A stretch of DNA of 64,000 nt. Origin: Pleomorphomonas sp. T1.2MG-36 (lineage in GTDB: Bacteria > Pseudomonadota > Alphaproteobacteria > Rhizobiales > Pleomorphomonadaceae). The translations under genes and the position numbers were made by a program. The DNA is taken from the NCBI RefSeq assembly GCF_950100655.1, contig NZ_CATNLY010000051.1, forward strand, positions 1 to 64,000. The letters are read 5' to 3'. The notes under the pieces were generated by a model. That model saw nothing but the letters and a program-made list of their open reading frames with translations. It did not search any database and had not been told where the DNA came from. Positions 41,071 to 51,323 of this stretch are shown here, piece after piece; position 1 is the stretch's first letter; each line of letters begins with the position of its first letter.

Positions 41071-41946
41071 ATGTCCAAACGCATTCGTAAAGCCGTCTTT
41101 CCCGTCGCCGGCCTCGGCACCCGCTTCCTTCCCGCCACCAAGGCCGTGCCGAAGGAGATGATGACCGTCGTCGACCGGCCGGCCCTTCAATATGTCGTCG
41201 ACGAGGCCAAGGCGGCCGGCATCGAGCATTTCATCTTCGTCACCGGCCGTGGCAAGGAAGTGATCGAGAATCACTTCGACCTCGCCTTCGAGCTTGAGGC
41301 GACGCTCGCCGCCCGCAACAAGACGGCCGCCCTCGAAGAGCTGCGCGCCGAGCGGCCGGCCGCCGGCACCACCTCCTTCACGCGCCAGCAGGAGCCGCTC
41401 GGTCTCGGCCATGCCGTCTGGTGCGCCCGCGACATCGTCGGCGACGAGCCTTTCGCGGTGCTGTTGCCCGACATGCTGATGAAGCACACGACGCCCTGCC
41501 TGAAGAGCATGGTCGATGCCTATCAGGTCAGTGGCGGCAACATCGTCAGCCTCGAGGAGTGCGATCCGGCCCAGACCTCGTCCTACGGCATCGTCGCCCT
41601 CGGCAAGACGCTGGCGCCCGACGTCCATGAAGTGACCGACATGGTCGAGAAGCCCAAGCCGGCCGACGCGCCGTCCAACTTCTTCATCTCGGGCCGCTAC
41701 ATCCTGCAGCCGCGCATTTTCGAGCTTCTGGGCAACCAGGAGAAGGGCGCCGGCGGCGAGATCCAGCTTACCGACTCCATGCTGCGCCTTGCCAAGGAAC
41801 AGCCCTTCAGCGGCGTACGCTTCCGCGGCACCACCTTCGACACCGGCACCAAGCTCGGCTTCCTCAAGGCCAACATCGCCTATGGCAGCGAGCGGACCGA
41901 TATCGATCCGAACATCGTCAACGAGCTGAAGAGCGTTCTGGGCTGA
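41071..41946 (+). CDS. galU: UTP--glucose-1-phosphate uridylyltransferase
   Basis: This 291-residue enzyme makes UDP-glucose from UTP and glucose 1-phosphate, the donor for exopolysaccharide, lipopolysaccharide and glucan synthesis. The nucleotide-binding N-terminus VFPVAGLGTRFLPATKAVPKE is diagnostic. QQEPLGLGHAVWCAR and the sugar-binding GGEIQLTDSM are in place. The ATG at 41071 has AGGAG about six bases upstream. It is transcribed alone and ends at a strong hairpin (41995-42027). Confidence 0.97.
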   Translation: MSKRIRKAVFPVAGLGTRFLPATKAVPKEMMTVVDRPALQYVVDEAKAAGIEHFIFVTGRGKEVIENHFDLAFELEATLAARNKTAALEELRAERPAAGTTSFTRQQEPLGLGHAVWCARDIVGDEPFAVLLPDMLMKHTTPCLKSMVDAYQVSGGNIVSLEECDPAQTSSYGIVALGKTLAPDVHEVTDMVEKPKPADAPSNFFISGRYILQPRIFELLGNQEKGAGGEIQLTDSMLRLAKEQPFSGVRFRGTTFDTGTKLGFLKANIAYGSERTDIDPNIVNELKSVLG

Positions 41947-41994
41947 TTTCGAAGCCGCCGAGCCTTCGGCCCTTCGGTTCACGTTCCGTCAGAC

Positions 41995-42027
41995 GCATTC
42001 GAGGCGATTGATTGTCGCCTCGAATGC
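41995..42027 (+). terminator. Terminator between galU and the LysE gene
   Basis: A perfect 13-bp stem (41995-42007 with 42015-42027) and a 7-base loop lie 49 bp after the galU stop and before the converging LysE gene. There is no long T-run, so it may work in both directions or with Rho. Confidence 0.7.
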
Positions 42028-42107
42028 CACTCTCCGTACCCGCTTTGCGCCGAAGCCGCCCTCGGGCGGCTTTTGTGTTTCTGCCTGGGCTCGCGTTCCG
42101 TGTTTCG

Positions 42108-42749
42108 TCACAGCGGCCGTTGCGACAGGGCTAGGCGAAGGCCGAAGCCGACCAACAGCGCGGCGAAGGCCCATCGCTGGAGATGCTGGGCAAGAGGGTA
42201 CTGGCCAGCCCATCGGCTGAGCGTCGCGCCCGCGCCGGCATAGACGAAATCAAACATGAGGCCGATCGCGACGAGGATCGTTCCCAACACCGCAAACTGC
42301 CCCGGCACGCTTCCACTTTCCGGCCTGACGAACTGCGGCAGGAGAACCGAGCAGAACAGCAGCGCCTTGGGATTGAGCAGATTGGTCAGCAGGCCGCGCA
42401 TTGCGGCGCGCGACCAGGATCGCTCCTCATCGCTGGCCGCCGGCCCGGAGAGGCCCGATGCGGATGACGAAGAGCGGAGGATGTCCAGGCCGAGCCACAC
42501 GAGATAGGCGGCGCCGGCAACCCGGACCACGTCGAAGGCGGCCGGCATCGTCCTGAGGAGCGCCGCCAGTCCGGCCGCCGCGAGAAGCACGTGGGTCGCG
42601 CGAGCCGCGGCCAGCCCGGCCGCGACGGCGAGGGCGTGCGCCCGCCCCCTGAGCAGGCCGGTTTGCAGGATCAGCACCATGTCCGGTCCAGGGACGAGAT
42701 AGGCGATGGCGAGCGCGCCGGCAAACATCCAGAAATCGACCAGCCCCAT
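42108..42749 (-). CDS. LysE/RhtB-family amino-acid exporter
   Basis: This 213-residue protein has five or six transmembrane helices. The N-terminal signature is YLVPGPDMVLILQTGLLRG, and LLTNLLNPKALLFCSVLLPQF is typical of the RhtB/LysE branch. These carriers export excess amino acids or homoserine lactones. An Lrp-type regulator gene diverges from it with about 130 bp between starts, the usual arrangement for LysE exporters and their regulators. The substrate is not predictable. Confidence 0.92.
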   Translation of the reverse strand: MGLVDFWMFAGALAIAYLVPGPDMVLILQTGLLRGRAHALAVAAGLAAARATHVLLAAAGLAALLRTMPAAFDVVRVAGAAYLVWLGLDILRSSSSASGLSGPAASDEERSWSRAAMRGLLTNLLNPKALLFCSVLLPQFVRPESGSVPGQFAVLGTILVAIGLMFDFVYAGAGATLSRWAGQYPLAQHLQRWAFAALLVGFGLRLALSQRPL

Positions 42750-42877
42750 GCGTTCCTCCTCGCGCCTTCTCGCCTGAAAGCTAGCGCTTGAAGTCGCGGC
42801 ATGTCCTTGCGTGTTGCACTTCGGTTGGGAGCCGGATTAGCATGTTGTGCCAAGACAAGATCCGAGGCCTGCCGATC

Positions 42878-43369
42878 ATGCCAACATTGAAGCTTGACGC
42901 CATAGATCGCCGGATTCTGGCCGCGCTGCAACGGGACGCGCGTCTCACCAACGTGGAGTTGGCCGAGGAGGTCGGGCTATCGCCGTCGCCGTGCCTGCGC
43001 CGGGTTCGAATTCTGGAGAAGGCCGGGGTGATTGGCGGCTATCATGCCGCCCTGGATCGCGGCGGCGTCGGTCTCGACCTGACCGTCTTCGTCGGGATCA
43101 AGGTCGAGCGCCATCACGACGATACGGCGGCGGCCTTCATGGACGCCGTGCGCGCCTTGCCCGAGGTCGTGTCCTGCCATCTGGTTTCGGGAGAGTCCGA
43201 TTTCCTGTTGCAGGTCGTCCTGCCCAATCTCGCCACTTACGAACGCTTCCTGCTCGGCACGCTTCTCAAGCTGCCGGGCGTCAGCGACATACGCAGCAAC
43301 TTCGCCATCCAGACCGTGAAGGCGCAAGCGCCGCTGCCGCTCGATCATCTGCCGGCGGACGGCGCGTAG
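42878..43369 (+). CDS. Lrp/AsnC-family transcriptional regulator
   Basis: This 163-residue protein has an N-terminal AsnC HTH (LDAIDRRILAALQRDARLTN and LAEEVGLSPSPCLRRVRILE). A C-terminal RAM effector domain (FVGIKVERHHDD, VVSCHLVSGESDFLLQVV) follows. It probably senses an amino acid and controls the divergent LysE-type exporter. The ATG at 42878 fits the family length. An open frame to 42788 adds residues that would overlap the divergent promoter. The gene converges on serA, with a shared terminator between them. Confidence 0.92.
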   Translation: MPTLKLDAIDRRILAALQRDARLTNVELAEEVGLSPSPCLRRVRILEKAGVIGGYHAALDRGGVGLDLTVFVGIKVERHHDDTAAAFMDAVRALPEVVSCHLVSGESDFLLQVVLPNLATYERFLLGTLLKLPGVSDIRSNFAIQTVKAQAPLPLDHLPADGA

Positions 43370-43384
43370 CGGGCCACAACGAAA

Positions 43385-43408
43385 AAGGGGCGCTTCGGGG
43401 CGCCCCTT
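43385..43408 (-). terminator. Terminator of serA (converges with the Lrp gene)
   Basis: Eight-base arms AAGGGGCG/CGCCCCTT (43385-43392 and 43401-43408) form a hairpin. The minus strand continues with a run of T, so it terminates serA best. Confidence 0.8.
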
Positions 43409-43436
43409 CCTCATGGATGTGTCTCAGCGATGTCGA

Positions 43437-45023
43437 TCAGAACTTCAGCGCCTTGACTTGGCGGACAACCGGCATGGCCTTCACCTTGTCGAGCACTTCG
43501 GCCGGCACGTCGCCGTCGACTTCGACGAGACAGATGGCGTCGGCGCCCTGCTCCAGGCGGCCGAGCGCGAAGGTGGCGATGTTGATGCCGGCGTCGCCCA
43601 GAAGGCTGGCGAACTTGCCGATGAAGCCCGGCTTGTCCTCGTTGGTGACGTAGATCATCGACGGCGCGAACTCGGCATCCATCTTGATGCCCTTGATCTC
43701 GACGATGCGCGGATGGGCATCGGCGAAGACGGTACCGGCGATCGAGCGTTCCTGGCGGTCGGTGGTGAGCGTCAGGCGGATCAGGCTTTCGAAGTTGGCC
43801 GAGGCGTTGTTGCGCACCTCGGCGACGGCAATGCCGCGCTCCTTGGCCATCACCGGCGCCGACACCATGTTGACGGACTGCAGGAGCGGCTTCAGCACGC
43901 CGGTGATCGCGGCGGCGCTGAGCGCGCGGATGTTCATGCCGGCGACTTCGCCCTCATACTCGATGCGGATCGACTTGAGGCCGGTCTCGGTGAGCTGGCC
44001 GGCGAAGGAGCCCAGGAGCTCGGCGAGCTTGACGAAGGGCGTCAGACGCGGCGCTTCCTCGGCGGTGATCGACGGCATGTTGAGGGCGTTGGTGACGGCG
44101 CCCTTCATCAGGTAGTCCGACATCTGCTCGGCGACCTGCAAGGCGACGTTCTCCTGCGCTTCCGTGGTGGAGGCGCCGAGATGCGGCGTGCAGACCACCT
44201 TGGGATGGCCGAACAGCGGATGGGCGGTGGCCGGCTCGGTCTCGAACACGTCGAGCGCGGCACCGGCGACATGGCCGGAATCGAGCGCGGCCTTGAGGTC
44301 GGCCTCGACGATCAGGCCGCCACGGGCGCAGTTGATGATGCGCACGCCCTTCTTCATCTTCAGGATGGCGGAGATGTCGATGATGTTGCGCGTCTTTTCG
44401 ATCAGCGGCACGTGCAGCGTGATGAAGTCGGCGCGGCGGAACAGGTCGTCGAGCTCGACCTTCTCGACGCCGAGTTCGACGGCGCGTTCGTTGGACAGGA
44501 ACGGGTCGTAGGCGATGACGCGCATCTTCAGGCCGACGGCGCGGTCGGCGACGATGGAGCCGATGTTGCCGCAGCCGATGACGCCGAGCGTCTTGTTGGT
44601 CAGCTCGACACCCATGAAGCGGTTCTTTTCCCACTTGCCGGCGTGCGTCGAGGCATTGGCCTCGGGAAGCTCGCGGGCGAGGGCGAACATCAGGGCGATG
44701 GCGTGTTCGGCCGTGGTGATCGAGTTGCCGAAGGGAGTGTTCATGACGATGATGCCGCGCGCCGTGGCGGCGGGCACCTCGACGTTGTCGACGCCGATGC
44801 CGGCGCGGCCGATCACCTTGAGATTCTTGGCGTTGGCGAGCAGCTTCTCGGTGACCTTGGTGGTCGACCGGATGGCGAGTCCGTCATAGTTGCCGATGAT
44901 TTCGGCCAGCTTTTCCTTGTTCTTGCCGAGATCGGGCTGGTAGTCGACTTCGACGCCGTGGTCCTTGAAGATCTGGACGGCGGTGGCGGACAGCTTGTCG
45001 GAAATGAGAACGCGAGGAGCCAT
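43437..45023 (-). CDS. serA: D-3-phosphoglycerate dehydrogenase
   Basis: This 528-residue long-form enzyme oxidises 3-phosphoglycerate to 3-phosphohydroxypyruvate, the first step of serine synthesis. The NAD-binding LGVIGCGNIGSIVADRA, active-site IINCARGGLIVEADL and catalytic-histidine CTPHLGASTTEAQ are all present. An intervening ASB domain precedes the C-terminal ACT domain (NEDKPGFIGKFASLL), which usually allows serine control. The ATG at 45023 (MAPRVLISDK) fits orthologues; an ATG three codons upstream is possible. It follows serC by 183 bp in the same direction. Confidence 0.97.
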   Translation of the reverse strand: MAPRVLISDKLSATAVQIFKDHGVEVDYQPDLGKNKEKLAEIIGNYDGLAIRSTTKVTEKLLANAKNLKVIGRAGIGVDNVEVPAATARGIIVMNTPFGNSITTAEHAIALMFALARELPEANASTHAGKWEKNRFMGVELTNKTLGVIGCGNIGSIVADRAVGLKMRVIAYDPFLSNERAVELGVEKVELDDLFRRADFITLHVPLIEKTRNIIDISAILKMKKGVRIINCARGGLIVEADLKAALDSGHVAGAALDVFETEPATAHPLFGHPKVVCTPHLGASTTEAQENVALQVAEQMSDYLMKGAVTNALNMPSITAEEAPRLTPFVKLAELLGSFAGQLTETGLKSIRIEYEGEVAGMNIRALSAAAITGVLKPLLQSVNMVSAPVMAKERGIAVAEVRNNASANFESLIRLTLTTDRQERSIAGTVFADAHPRIVEIKGIKMDAEFAPSMIYVTNEDKPGFIGKFASLLGDAGINIATFALGRLEQGADAICLVEVDGDVPAEVLDKVKAMPVVRQVKALKF

Positions 45024-45206
45024 GGGAGTCATCCTGGTTGGATGGCGCCTGCACCTTGCCCTTGTGCCGCCCCTCGGAAGGGGATGCGGAAAGAGCCCGG
45101 TGGCGCCGGATGGAATGTCACTGCGGCTAAAGGGATTTGCCTTCCCGCTTCAGGGGAGGGCAGGGAGGAGGGCAAGCAGGGCTCGCCCTCTCCAAAAGAT
45201 CCGAGA

Positions 45207-46379
45207 TCAGGCGGCCTTCAGGCCGGCCAGCGCCTTCTGGAAGGCCCAGTCGATCCACGGCGTCAGGGCGGCGACGTCGGCGGTTTCGACGGTGGCGCCG
45301 CACCAGATGCGCAGGCCCGGAGGGGCATCGCGGTAGGAGGCGATGTCGAAGGCGACGCCTTCCTTCTCCAGAAGACCGGTCAGCGTCTTGACGAAGGCCT
45401 GCTGGCCCTCGACGTCGAGCGCGGCGACCTGCGGGTGGACGAACGACAGGCAGACCGAGGTGTTCGAGCGGATGGCTTCGGTCTTGGCCAGGAAGGCGAC
45501 CGACGGTGTCTTGGCGACCCAGTCGGCGATGGCCTTGGTGTTGGCGTTGGCGCGGGCGATCAGCGCGTCGAGGCCGCCGATGGCGTCGGCCCACTTCAGC
45601 GCGTCGATGTAGTCCTCGACGGCGATCATCGAGGGCGTGTTGATGGTGTCGCCCTTGAAGATGCCTTCGATCAGCTTGCCGCCGGAGGTGAGGCGGAAGA
45701 TCTTCGGCAGCGGCCAGGCCGGCTTGTAGCTCTCAAGACGCTCGACGGCGCGCGGGGAGAGGATCAGCATGCCGTGACCGCCCTCGCCGCCCAGCACCTT
45801 CTGCCAGGAGAAGGTGACGACGTCGAGCTTGTCGAAGGGCAGGGGCTGCGCAAAGGCGGCTGACGTGGCGTCGCAGATGGTGAGGCCCTGGCGGTTCGCC
45901 GGGATCGCGTCGCCGTTCGGCACGCGCACGCCGGAGGTGGTGCCGTTCCAGGTGAACACCACGTCGTGGTCGAAATCGACCTTGGCGAAATCGACGATGT
46001 CGCCATAGGGCGCCTCGAAGACGCGGGCGTCGAGCTTCAGCTGCTTGACGACGTCGGTCACCCAGCCGGAGCCGAAGGACTCCCAGGCCAGCATGTCGAC
46101 GGGGCGCTGCCCGAGCAGCGACCACAGCGCCATCTCGACGGCGCCGGTATCGGACGCGGGAACGATGCCGATGCGATAATCGGCGGGCACGCGCAGCACC
46201 TTGCGGGTGAGATCAATCGCCTCGGCTAGCTTGGTCTTGCCGATCTTGGCGCGATGGGAGCGGCCGACCGGCGCTCCCGAGAGAGCCTCGACGGTCCAAC
46301 CTGGGCGCTTGGCGCAGGGGCCGGAGGAAAAACGGGGATTAGCCGGCTTCAAAGCCGGCGCGGCGGTCGCGTCAGTCAT
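45207..46379 (-). CDS. serC: Phosphoserine aminotransferase
   Basis: This 390-residue PLP enzyme transaminates 3-phosphohydroxypyruvate with glutamate, the second step of serine synthesis. It is of the alphaproteobacterial type that starts [47 protein letters not shown] and the Schiff-base lysine in [15 protein letters not shown] are visible. The glutamate it needs comes from gltBD. Its ATG lies just after a serC-type leader RNA (46384-46420), in which the ribosome binding site AAGGA is held in a hairpin. serA follows in the same operon. Confidence 0.97.
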   Translation of the reverse strand: MTDATAAPALKPANPRFSSGPCAKRPGWTVEALSGAPVGRSHRAKIGKTKLAEAIDLTRKVLRVPADYRIGIVPASDTGAVEMALWSLLGQRPVDMLAWESFGSGWVTDVVKQLKLDARVFEAPYGDIVDFAKVDFDHDVVFTWNGTTSGVRVPNGDAIPANRQGLTICDATSAAFAQPLPFDKLDVVTFSWQKVLGGEGGHGMLILSPRAVERLESYKPAWPLPKIFRLTSGGKLIEGIFKGDTINTPSMIAVEDYIDALKWADAIGGLDALIARANANTKAIADWVAKTPSVAFLAKTEAIRSNTSVCLSFVHPQVAALDVEGQQAFVKTLTGLLEKEGVAFDIASYRDAPPGLRIWCGATVETADVAALTPWIDWAFQKALAGLKAA

Positions 46380-46383
46380 GTAA

Positions 46384-46420
46384 CTATCCTTTCAGATAGG
46401 TGCTCCTCGGTGGGGAGGAG
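46384..46420 (-). promoter_or_regulatory. serC leader RNA motif
   Basis: Immediately before the serC start the minus strand has two hairpins: CTCCTC/GAGGAG (46403-46420) and CTATC...GATAG (46384-46399). The loop of the second carries the AAGGA ribosome binding site. Two short hairpins abutting the serC start match the alphaproteobacterial serC RNA motif (Rfam RF00517) as I remember it. It is a candidate cis-regulator of serine synthesis. Its ligand or mechanism is not established. Confidence 0.65.
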
Positions 46421-46503
46421 TGTCCCGCCGCCTGAGCTATCGGAAAGGCCGTGCGTCGTCAAGATGGGCCGAAGCGGCTCGATCAAAGGTGTTGCCAAAA
46501 AGA

Positions 46504-46534
46504 CGAACGGCGGGAAATGACTTCCCGCCGTTCG
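46504..46534 (-). terminator. Rho-independent terminator of the outer membrane protein gene
   Basis: A perfect 13-bp stem (46504-46516 with 46522-46534), a 5-base loop and, on the minus strand, a following TCTTTTT. It lies 23 bp after the stop of the gene at 46557. Confidence 0.88.
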
Positions 46535-46556
46535 CCGAAACCCGGTTCGTCTGGCT

Positions 46557-47405
46557 TCAGTTGAGATAGTAACGCAGGCCGACACGCACCTCGTGGGCGG
46601 TGATGTCCTTGTAGTCCATGCGGGTGGAAACGCCCTGGCCATCAGTCACATAGCCGGACCTGGCGTCGCCAAGGTTGAGGTAGCGATAGCCGAGGTCGAG
46701 GCTGAGGCTGTCGCTGATCGGGTACTCGACACCGGCCATCAGCGCCCAGGCGAAGTTCCACTTGCCGGCGCCATCGGGGTTCTTGCCGCTGGTGGCGTCT
46801 TTGGCGGAGCCGTTGATTTCGCTGGTGCGCAGATAGGACGCGCCGATACCGCCGCCGATGTAGGGGATCACGCCGTGGAAGTTGCCGAGGTCCGCGTAGA
46901 GGTTGGCAAGCGCGCTGTAGGCCTCGATCTTGACGGTCTGGGTCTCGTAGGCGCCACCGCAAGGCGAAGCCGTCGGGCACCACAGCGAGCCCTTGAACTT
47001 GGCGGGCGTCTCGTAGTCGAGCACCACGTCGGACCGGAGATAGTCGTTGAACTTGTAGCCGGCGCCGACGCCGACATCCAAGGCGCCGAGCATCTTCTCG
47101 TTGACCATCTGGTCGTAGTTGTTGGTGGTGTACGGCCAGGTGTCCGCCGCACCTGCGCCGCCGCCGTTCTTGTAGCCGCCCCAGCGGTTGTTGCCGAGCG
47201 AGCCCTTGGGCGCCTGATACAGCTTGTAGCCGATATCGCCCCGAAGATACCAGCCGCCGACGGCCGCCAGCGGCATCGGTTCGGGCGCTTCGATGATCGG
47301 CGGATATTCCACCGGCATGTCGGCCGCGCGGGCGACACCGGAGAGGGCCGTGAGGCCGAACGTCGCAGCCACGGCCAGTGAAAGGTTGATTGTGAGACTG
47401 CGCAT
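46557..47405 (-). CDS. Outer membrane beta-barrel protein (Omp25/Omp31-like)
   Basis: This 282-residue protein has a Sec signal peptide (1-28, ending VARA) and an eight-stranded beta-barrel pattern. Strand-like alternating segments include GWYLRGDIGYKLYQ near the mature N-terminus, LDVGVGAGYKFNDYLRSDVVLDYE, IPYIGGGIGASYL and a final EVRVGLRYYLN. There is no OmpA peptidoglycan domain. This is the porin-like/opacity family (OMP_b-brl) abundant in Hyphomicrobiales. The ATG at 47405 follows GGAAGGA. A perfect CtrA box lies about 90-100 bp upstream, so expression may follow the cell cycle. A strong terminator follows. Confidence 0.9.
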   Translation of the reverse strand: MRSLTINLSLAVAATFGLTALSGVARAADMPVEYPPIIEAPEPMPLAAVGGWYLRGDIGYKLYQAPKGSLGNNRWGGYKNGGGAGAADTWPYTTNNYDQMVNEKMLGALDVGVGAGYKFNDYLRSDVVLDYETPAKFKGSLWCPTASPCGGAYETQTVKIEAYSALANLYADLGNFHGVIPYIGGGIGASYLRTSEINGSAKDATSGKNPDGAGKWNFAWALMAGVEYPISDSLSLDLGYRYLNLGDARSGYVTDGQGVSTRMDYKDITAHEVRVGLRYYLN

Positions 47406-47490
47406 GGGACGATCCTTCCGCTGAAGCATGATCGCAGGGCGGTTGACCGCCGTTCATCATCGCTTTCGGAGGATTTTTAGAGCAAGTCGG

Positions 47491-47505
47491 TTAATCTCGA
47501 CTTAA
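47491..47505 (-). promoter_or_regulatory. CtrA-type binding site upstream of the outer membrane protein gene
   Basis: TTAA (47491-47494), seven bases, TTAA (47502-47505), then C on the plus strand. This is the full TTAA-N7-TTAAC consensus of the cell-cycle regulator CtrA, readable on both strands. A third TTAA lies nine bases further (47515-47518). It is 86-100 bp upstream of the ATG at 47405. Confidence 0.6.
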
Positions 47506-47563
47506 CTACGTTGCTTAACCTTGATGATCGATGAAAAAGATCGATCGACGGCCGGAGCCCATG

Positions 47564-47600
47564 AAAACGCCCCGGCCGCGTCGTGCGGTCGGGGCGTTTT
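47564..47600 (-). terminator. Bidirectional terminator after glmM
   Basis: Sixteen-base arms (47564-47579 and 47585-47600, one G-T wobble) with a 5-base loop. A T-run follows on both strands. It lies 25 bp after the glmM stop. Confidence 0.88.
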
Positions 47601-47624
47601 TCGAAGCGGAACGGGTGTCGGAGA

Positions 47625-48971
<1,347 letters not shown>

Positions 48972-49139
48972 GTCGTTCGTCCGCGCTTTCCACATGAAGG
49001 GCGCACGTCCGGCGCCTCGGTCTCTTCTGAAGCCCGGATGATAAACGGCCGGTGAACGGAAAAGGGTCAAAAATTGTGAACGACTGTTACGGCTTGGCGC
49101 CGCCATCGGCGACGCCTCCCGTCTTCGGCATCCGTGCCG

Positions 49140-50168
49140 TCAGCGTTCGGTCAGCTTCAGCTCGATGCGGCGGTTCTTGGCGTTGGCCTCGTCGCTGTCG
49201 CCCTCTTCGAGCGGCTGGAACTCGCCGAAGCCGGCCGCCACCAGGTGGTTCGGCGAAATGCCCTTGCTGATCAGATACTTGACGACGGATATGGCGCGGG
49301 CCGACGAAAGCTCCCAGTTGTCGCGGAAGCGGCCGGTGCCAGACAGCGGACGGGCGTCGGTATGGCCGTCGACGCGCAGCACCCAGGCGATCTCCGGCGG
49401 GATCTGCCCTTCGAGCTGCAACACCGCATCGGCCAGCTTGTCGAGTTCGCCACGGCCGGCCGGGTTGACCTCGTCGTTGCCGGAATCGAACAGCACTTCC
49501 GACTGGAAGACGAAGCGGTCGCCGACCACGCGGATGTCGGAGCGCTGCGACAGGATTTCCCTCAGGCGCCCGAAGAAGTCGGAGCGATAGCGTGCCAGCT
49601 CCTGCACGCGCTGGGCCAGTGCCACGTTGAGACGGCGGCCGAGGTCGGCGATCTTGGCCGAGCTTTCCCGGTCACGCGATTCGGAGGCGTTGAGGGCATC
49701 TTCCAGGGCGGCGATCTGTCGCCTCAGCGCGGCGATCTGCTGGTTGAGCAGTTCCACCTGGGCCAGCGCCCGCTGACTGACGCGCTTCTCGTCGGTGAGC
49801 TGGGAGGTCAGCGCCTGCACCTTGCTGTCGGCGACGTCGGCCGCGCCCGACTGGTTGGCGATCAGGCCCTGAAGGCTGTCGCGGGCGGCCAGCGCGTCCT
49901 TGAGGTTCGACTCCAGCAGCGACACGTTGTCCTGGAGGTCGCGGTTGGAGGCGCGCTCCATGGCGAGCAGTTCGGTCAGCTCGGCGATCTGGGCATTGAG
50001 GCGGCCCAGCACGGTGTCCTTGTCGGTGATCTGCTGGCTCAGGAAGAACTGGGCGAGCGAAAAGACCGACAACAGGAAGATGATCGACAGCACCAGCGTG
50101 GTGAGCATGTCGACGAAGGCCGGCCAATAGTCCTGCTGGGTCGAAAACCGGCGGCGTCCGAGAGCCAT
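49140..50168 (-). CDS. OmpA/MotB-like peptidoglycan-binding motor protein
   Basis: This 342-residue protein has a single N-terminal membrane helix (about 20-43) preceded by Asp20 (PAFVDMLTTLV), in the position of the proton-carrying Asp of MotB/ExbD. A long coiled coil (about 50-185, Gln/Ala/Leu/Asp-rich) follows. It ends in an OmpA-like peptidoglycan-binding domain (about 200-340) with VLRVDGHTDARPL and NWELSSARAISVVKYL. It pairs with the MotA/TolQ-like gene 23 bp upstream. No flagellar genes are near. The plan suits a proton-driven envelope machine rather than the flagellar stator. Its role is unknown. To my knowledge the pair is conserved in Hyphomicrobiales. Confidence 0.85.
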   Translation of the reverse strand: MALGRRRFSTQQDYWPAFVDMLTTLVLSIIFLLSVFSLAQFFLSQQITDKDTVLGRLNAQIAELTELLAMERASNRDLQDNVSLLESNLKDALAARDSLQGLIANQSGAADVADSKVQALTSQLTDEKRVSQRALAQVELLNQQIAALRRQIAALEDALNASESRDRESSAKIADLGRRLNVALAQRVQELARYRSDFFGRLREILSQRSDIRVVGDRFVFQSEVLFDSGNDEVNPAGRGELDKLADAVLQLEGQIPPEIAWVLRVDGHTDARPLSGTGRFRDNWELSSARAISVVKYLISKGISPNHLVAAGFGEFQPLEEGDSDEANAKNRRIELKLTER

Positions 50169-50191
50169 GTCGGTCGAACTCCCGTTCTGTC

Positions 50192-51193
50192 TTAGCCGCG
50201 TTCCGAACGCTCGACGGCGCCGGTCAGGAGTTCGAGCAGCCGGCGGATTTCCTTCTGCTGCTCGCCCTGGCTTTCGGCCCAGGCCCGCACCAGCTGCTGC
50301 TCGGCGCGCATGTGCTGGACGAGGCCCTGGATGCCCTCGGCGAGGTTGGCCATCGCCTGGCTGGAGCGACCGCCGGACCCGCCTTCGTGGATCTGCTTGG
50401 ACAGGTGGTCGAGGGCGCCTCGAAGATCGTCGAGGTTCTTGGCGTCGCGGATGCTGGCGCCCACGTCACCGGCCGAGTCGAGCTCGGCCTGGGTGGACAG
50501 CCAGTCTTCGAGGTCGAGGTAGAAGCGGTTCTGCGCCTGCCCGGCCTGAAGATCGAGGAAGCCGACGATCAGCGAGCCGGCAAGACCGAACAGCGAGGAC
50601 GAGAAGGCGGTGCCCATGCCGCCGAGCGGCGCCTGCAAGCCGCTCTTCAGGTCCTCGAAGATGACGCTAGCCGTGCCCGAGCCGACGTCGAGCCCCTGGA
50701 TGGTGGCGCCGACCGAGTTCACGGTGGAGATCAGGCCGTAGAAGGTGCCGAGCAGGCCGAGGAAGACCAGGAGGCCAGTCATGTAGCGCGAAATGTCGCG
50801 CGCCTCGTCGAGACGGGTGGCGATCGATTCGAGCAGTGAGCGCATGGCCGAGGTGGAAATCGCCCGCTGCCCCAGCCGGTCGCCGAGCAGCGTCGCCATC
50901 GGCGCGAGCAGCACCGGCTGCTTGCGCACTTCGAGGCCGGGCTCGCCGTAGCGGTAGGAGTTGACCCAGCGCACCTCGGGGAACAAGCGGATCACCTGCC
51001 GGAAAATCAGCAGGATTCCGACAAGGGCCACCGAGAAGATCAACCCGTTGAGGCCGGGGTTGGCCATGAAGGCGGTCTTCAGCTGCCGTGACAGCAGCAG
51101 GCCGACGAAGGCGGCTATGACCAGGAACACCGCCATCCGCCAGAGATACACCTGGGGACTGGTGAGCTTTATACCGGACGCGTCTTTGGCCAT
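50192..51193 (-). CDS. MotA/TolQ/ExbB-like proton channel protein
   Basis: This 333-residue protein has two N-terminal helices (about 18-38 and 46-65) and two more (about 138-160 and 190-215). LLGTFYGLISTVNSVGATI and the last two helices, APLGGMGTAFSSSLFGLAGSLIVGFLDL, carry the conserved threonine/glycine pattern of MotA/ExbB proton channels. The C-terminal hundred residues are cytoplasmic and helical. With the MotB-like partner it would form a 5:2 type motor. The gene is 130 bp after suhB on the same strand, and its partner starts 23 bp on. It is not followed by helicase or nuclease genes, so it is not a Zorya system. Confidence 0.82.
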   Translation of the reverse strand: MAKDASGIKLTSPQVYLWRMAVFLVIAAFVGLLLSRQLKTAFMANPGLNGLIFSVALVGILLIFRQVIRLFPEVRWVNSYRYGEPGLEVRKQPVLLAPMATLLGDRLGQRAISTSAMRSLLESIATRLDEARDISRYMTGLLVFLGLLGTFYGLISTVNSVGATIQGLDVGSGTASVIFEDLKSGLQAPLGGMGTAFSSSLFGLAGSLIVGFLDLQAGQAQNRFYLDLEDWLSTQAELDSAGDVGASIRDAKNLDDLRGALDHLSKQIHEGGSGGRSSQAMANLAEGIQGLVQHMRAEQQLVRAWAESQGEQQKEIRRLLELLTGAVERSERG

Positions 51194-51323
51194 GGCTCTC
51201 GTCGCTTGCTCTATCTGATCGCGGCATACAGTAAACGCGATTTACGGCGAAAAGAGCAAGGCGCACGGCCAGTTCCCCCGAATATTTCGGGGGAAGCCGT
51301 CCGCTTCGGGTCGTGTCGCGCCG

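Noticed and set aside
49140..51193. Zorya-like anti-phage defence (ZorAB resemblance)
   Set aside because: The MotA/OmpA-like pair lacks the ZorC/ZorD or ZorE companions, and its neighbours are housekeeping genes (suhB, glmM).
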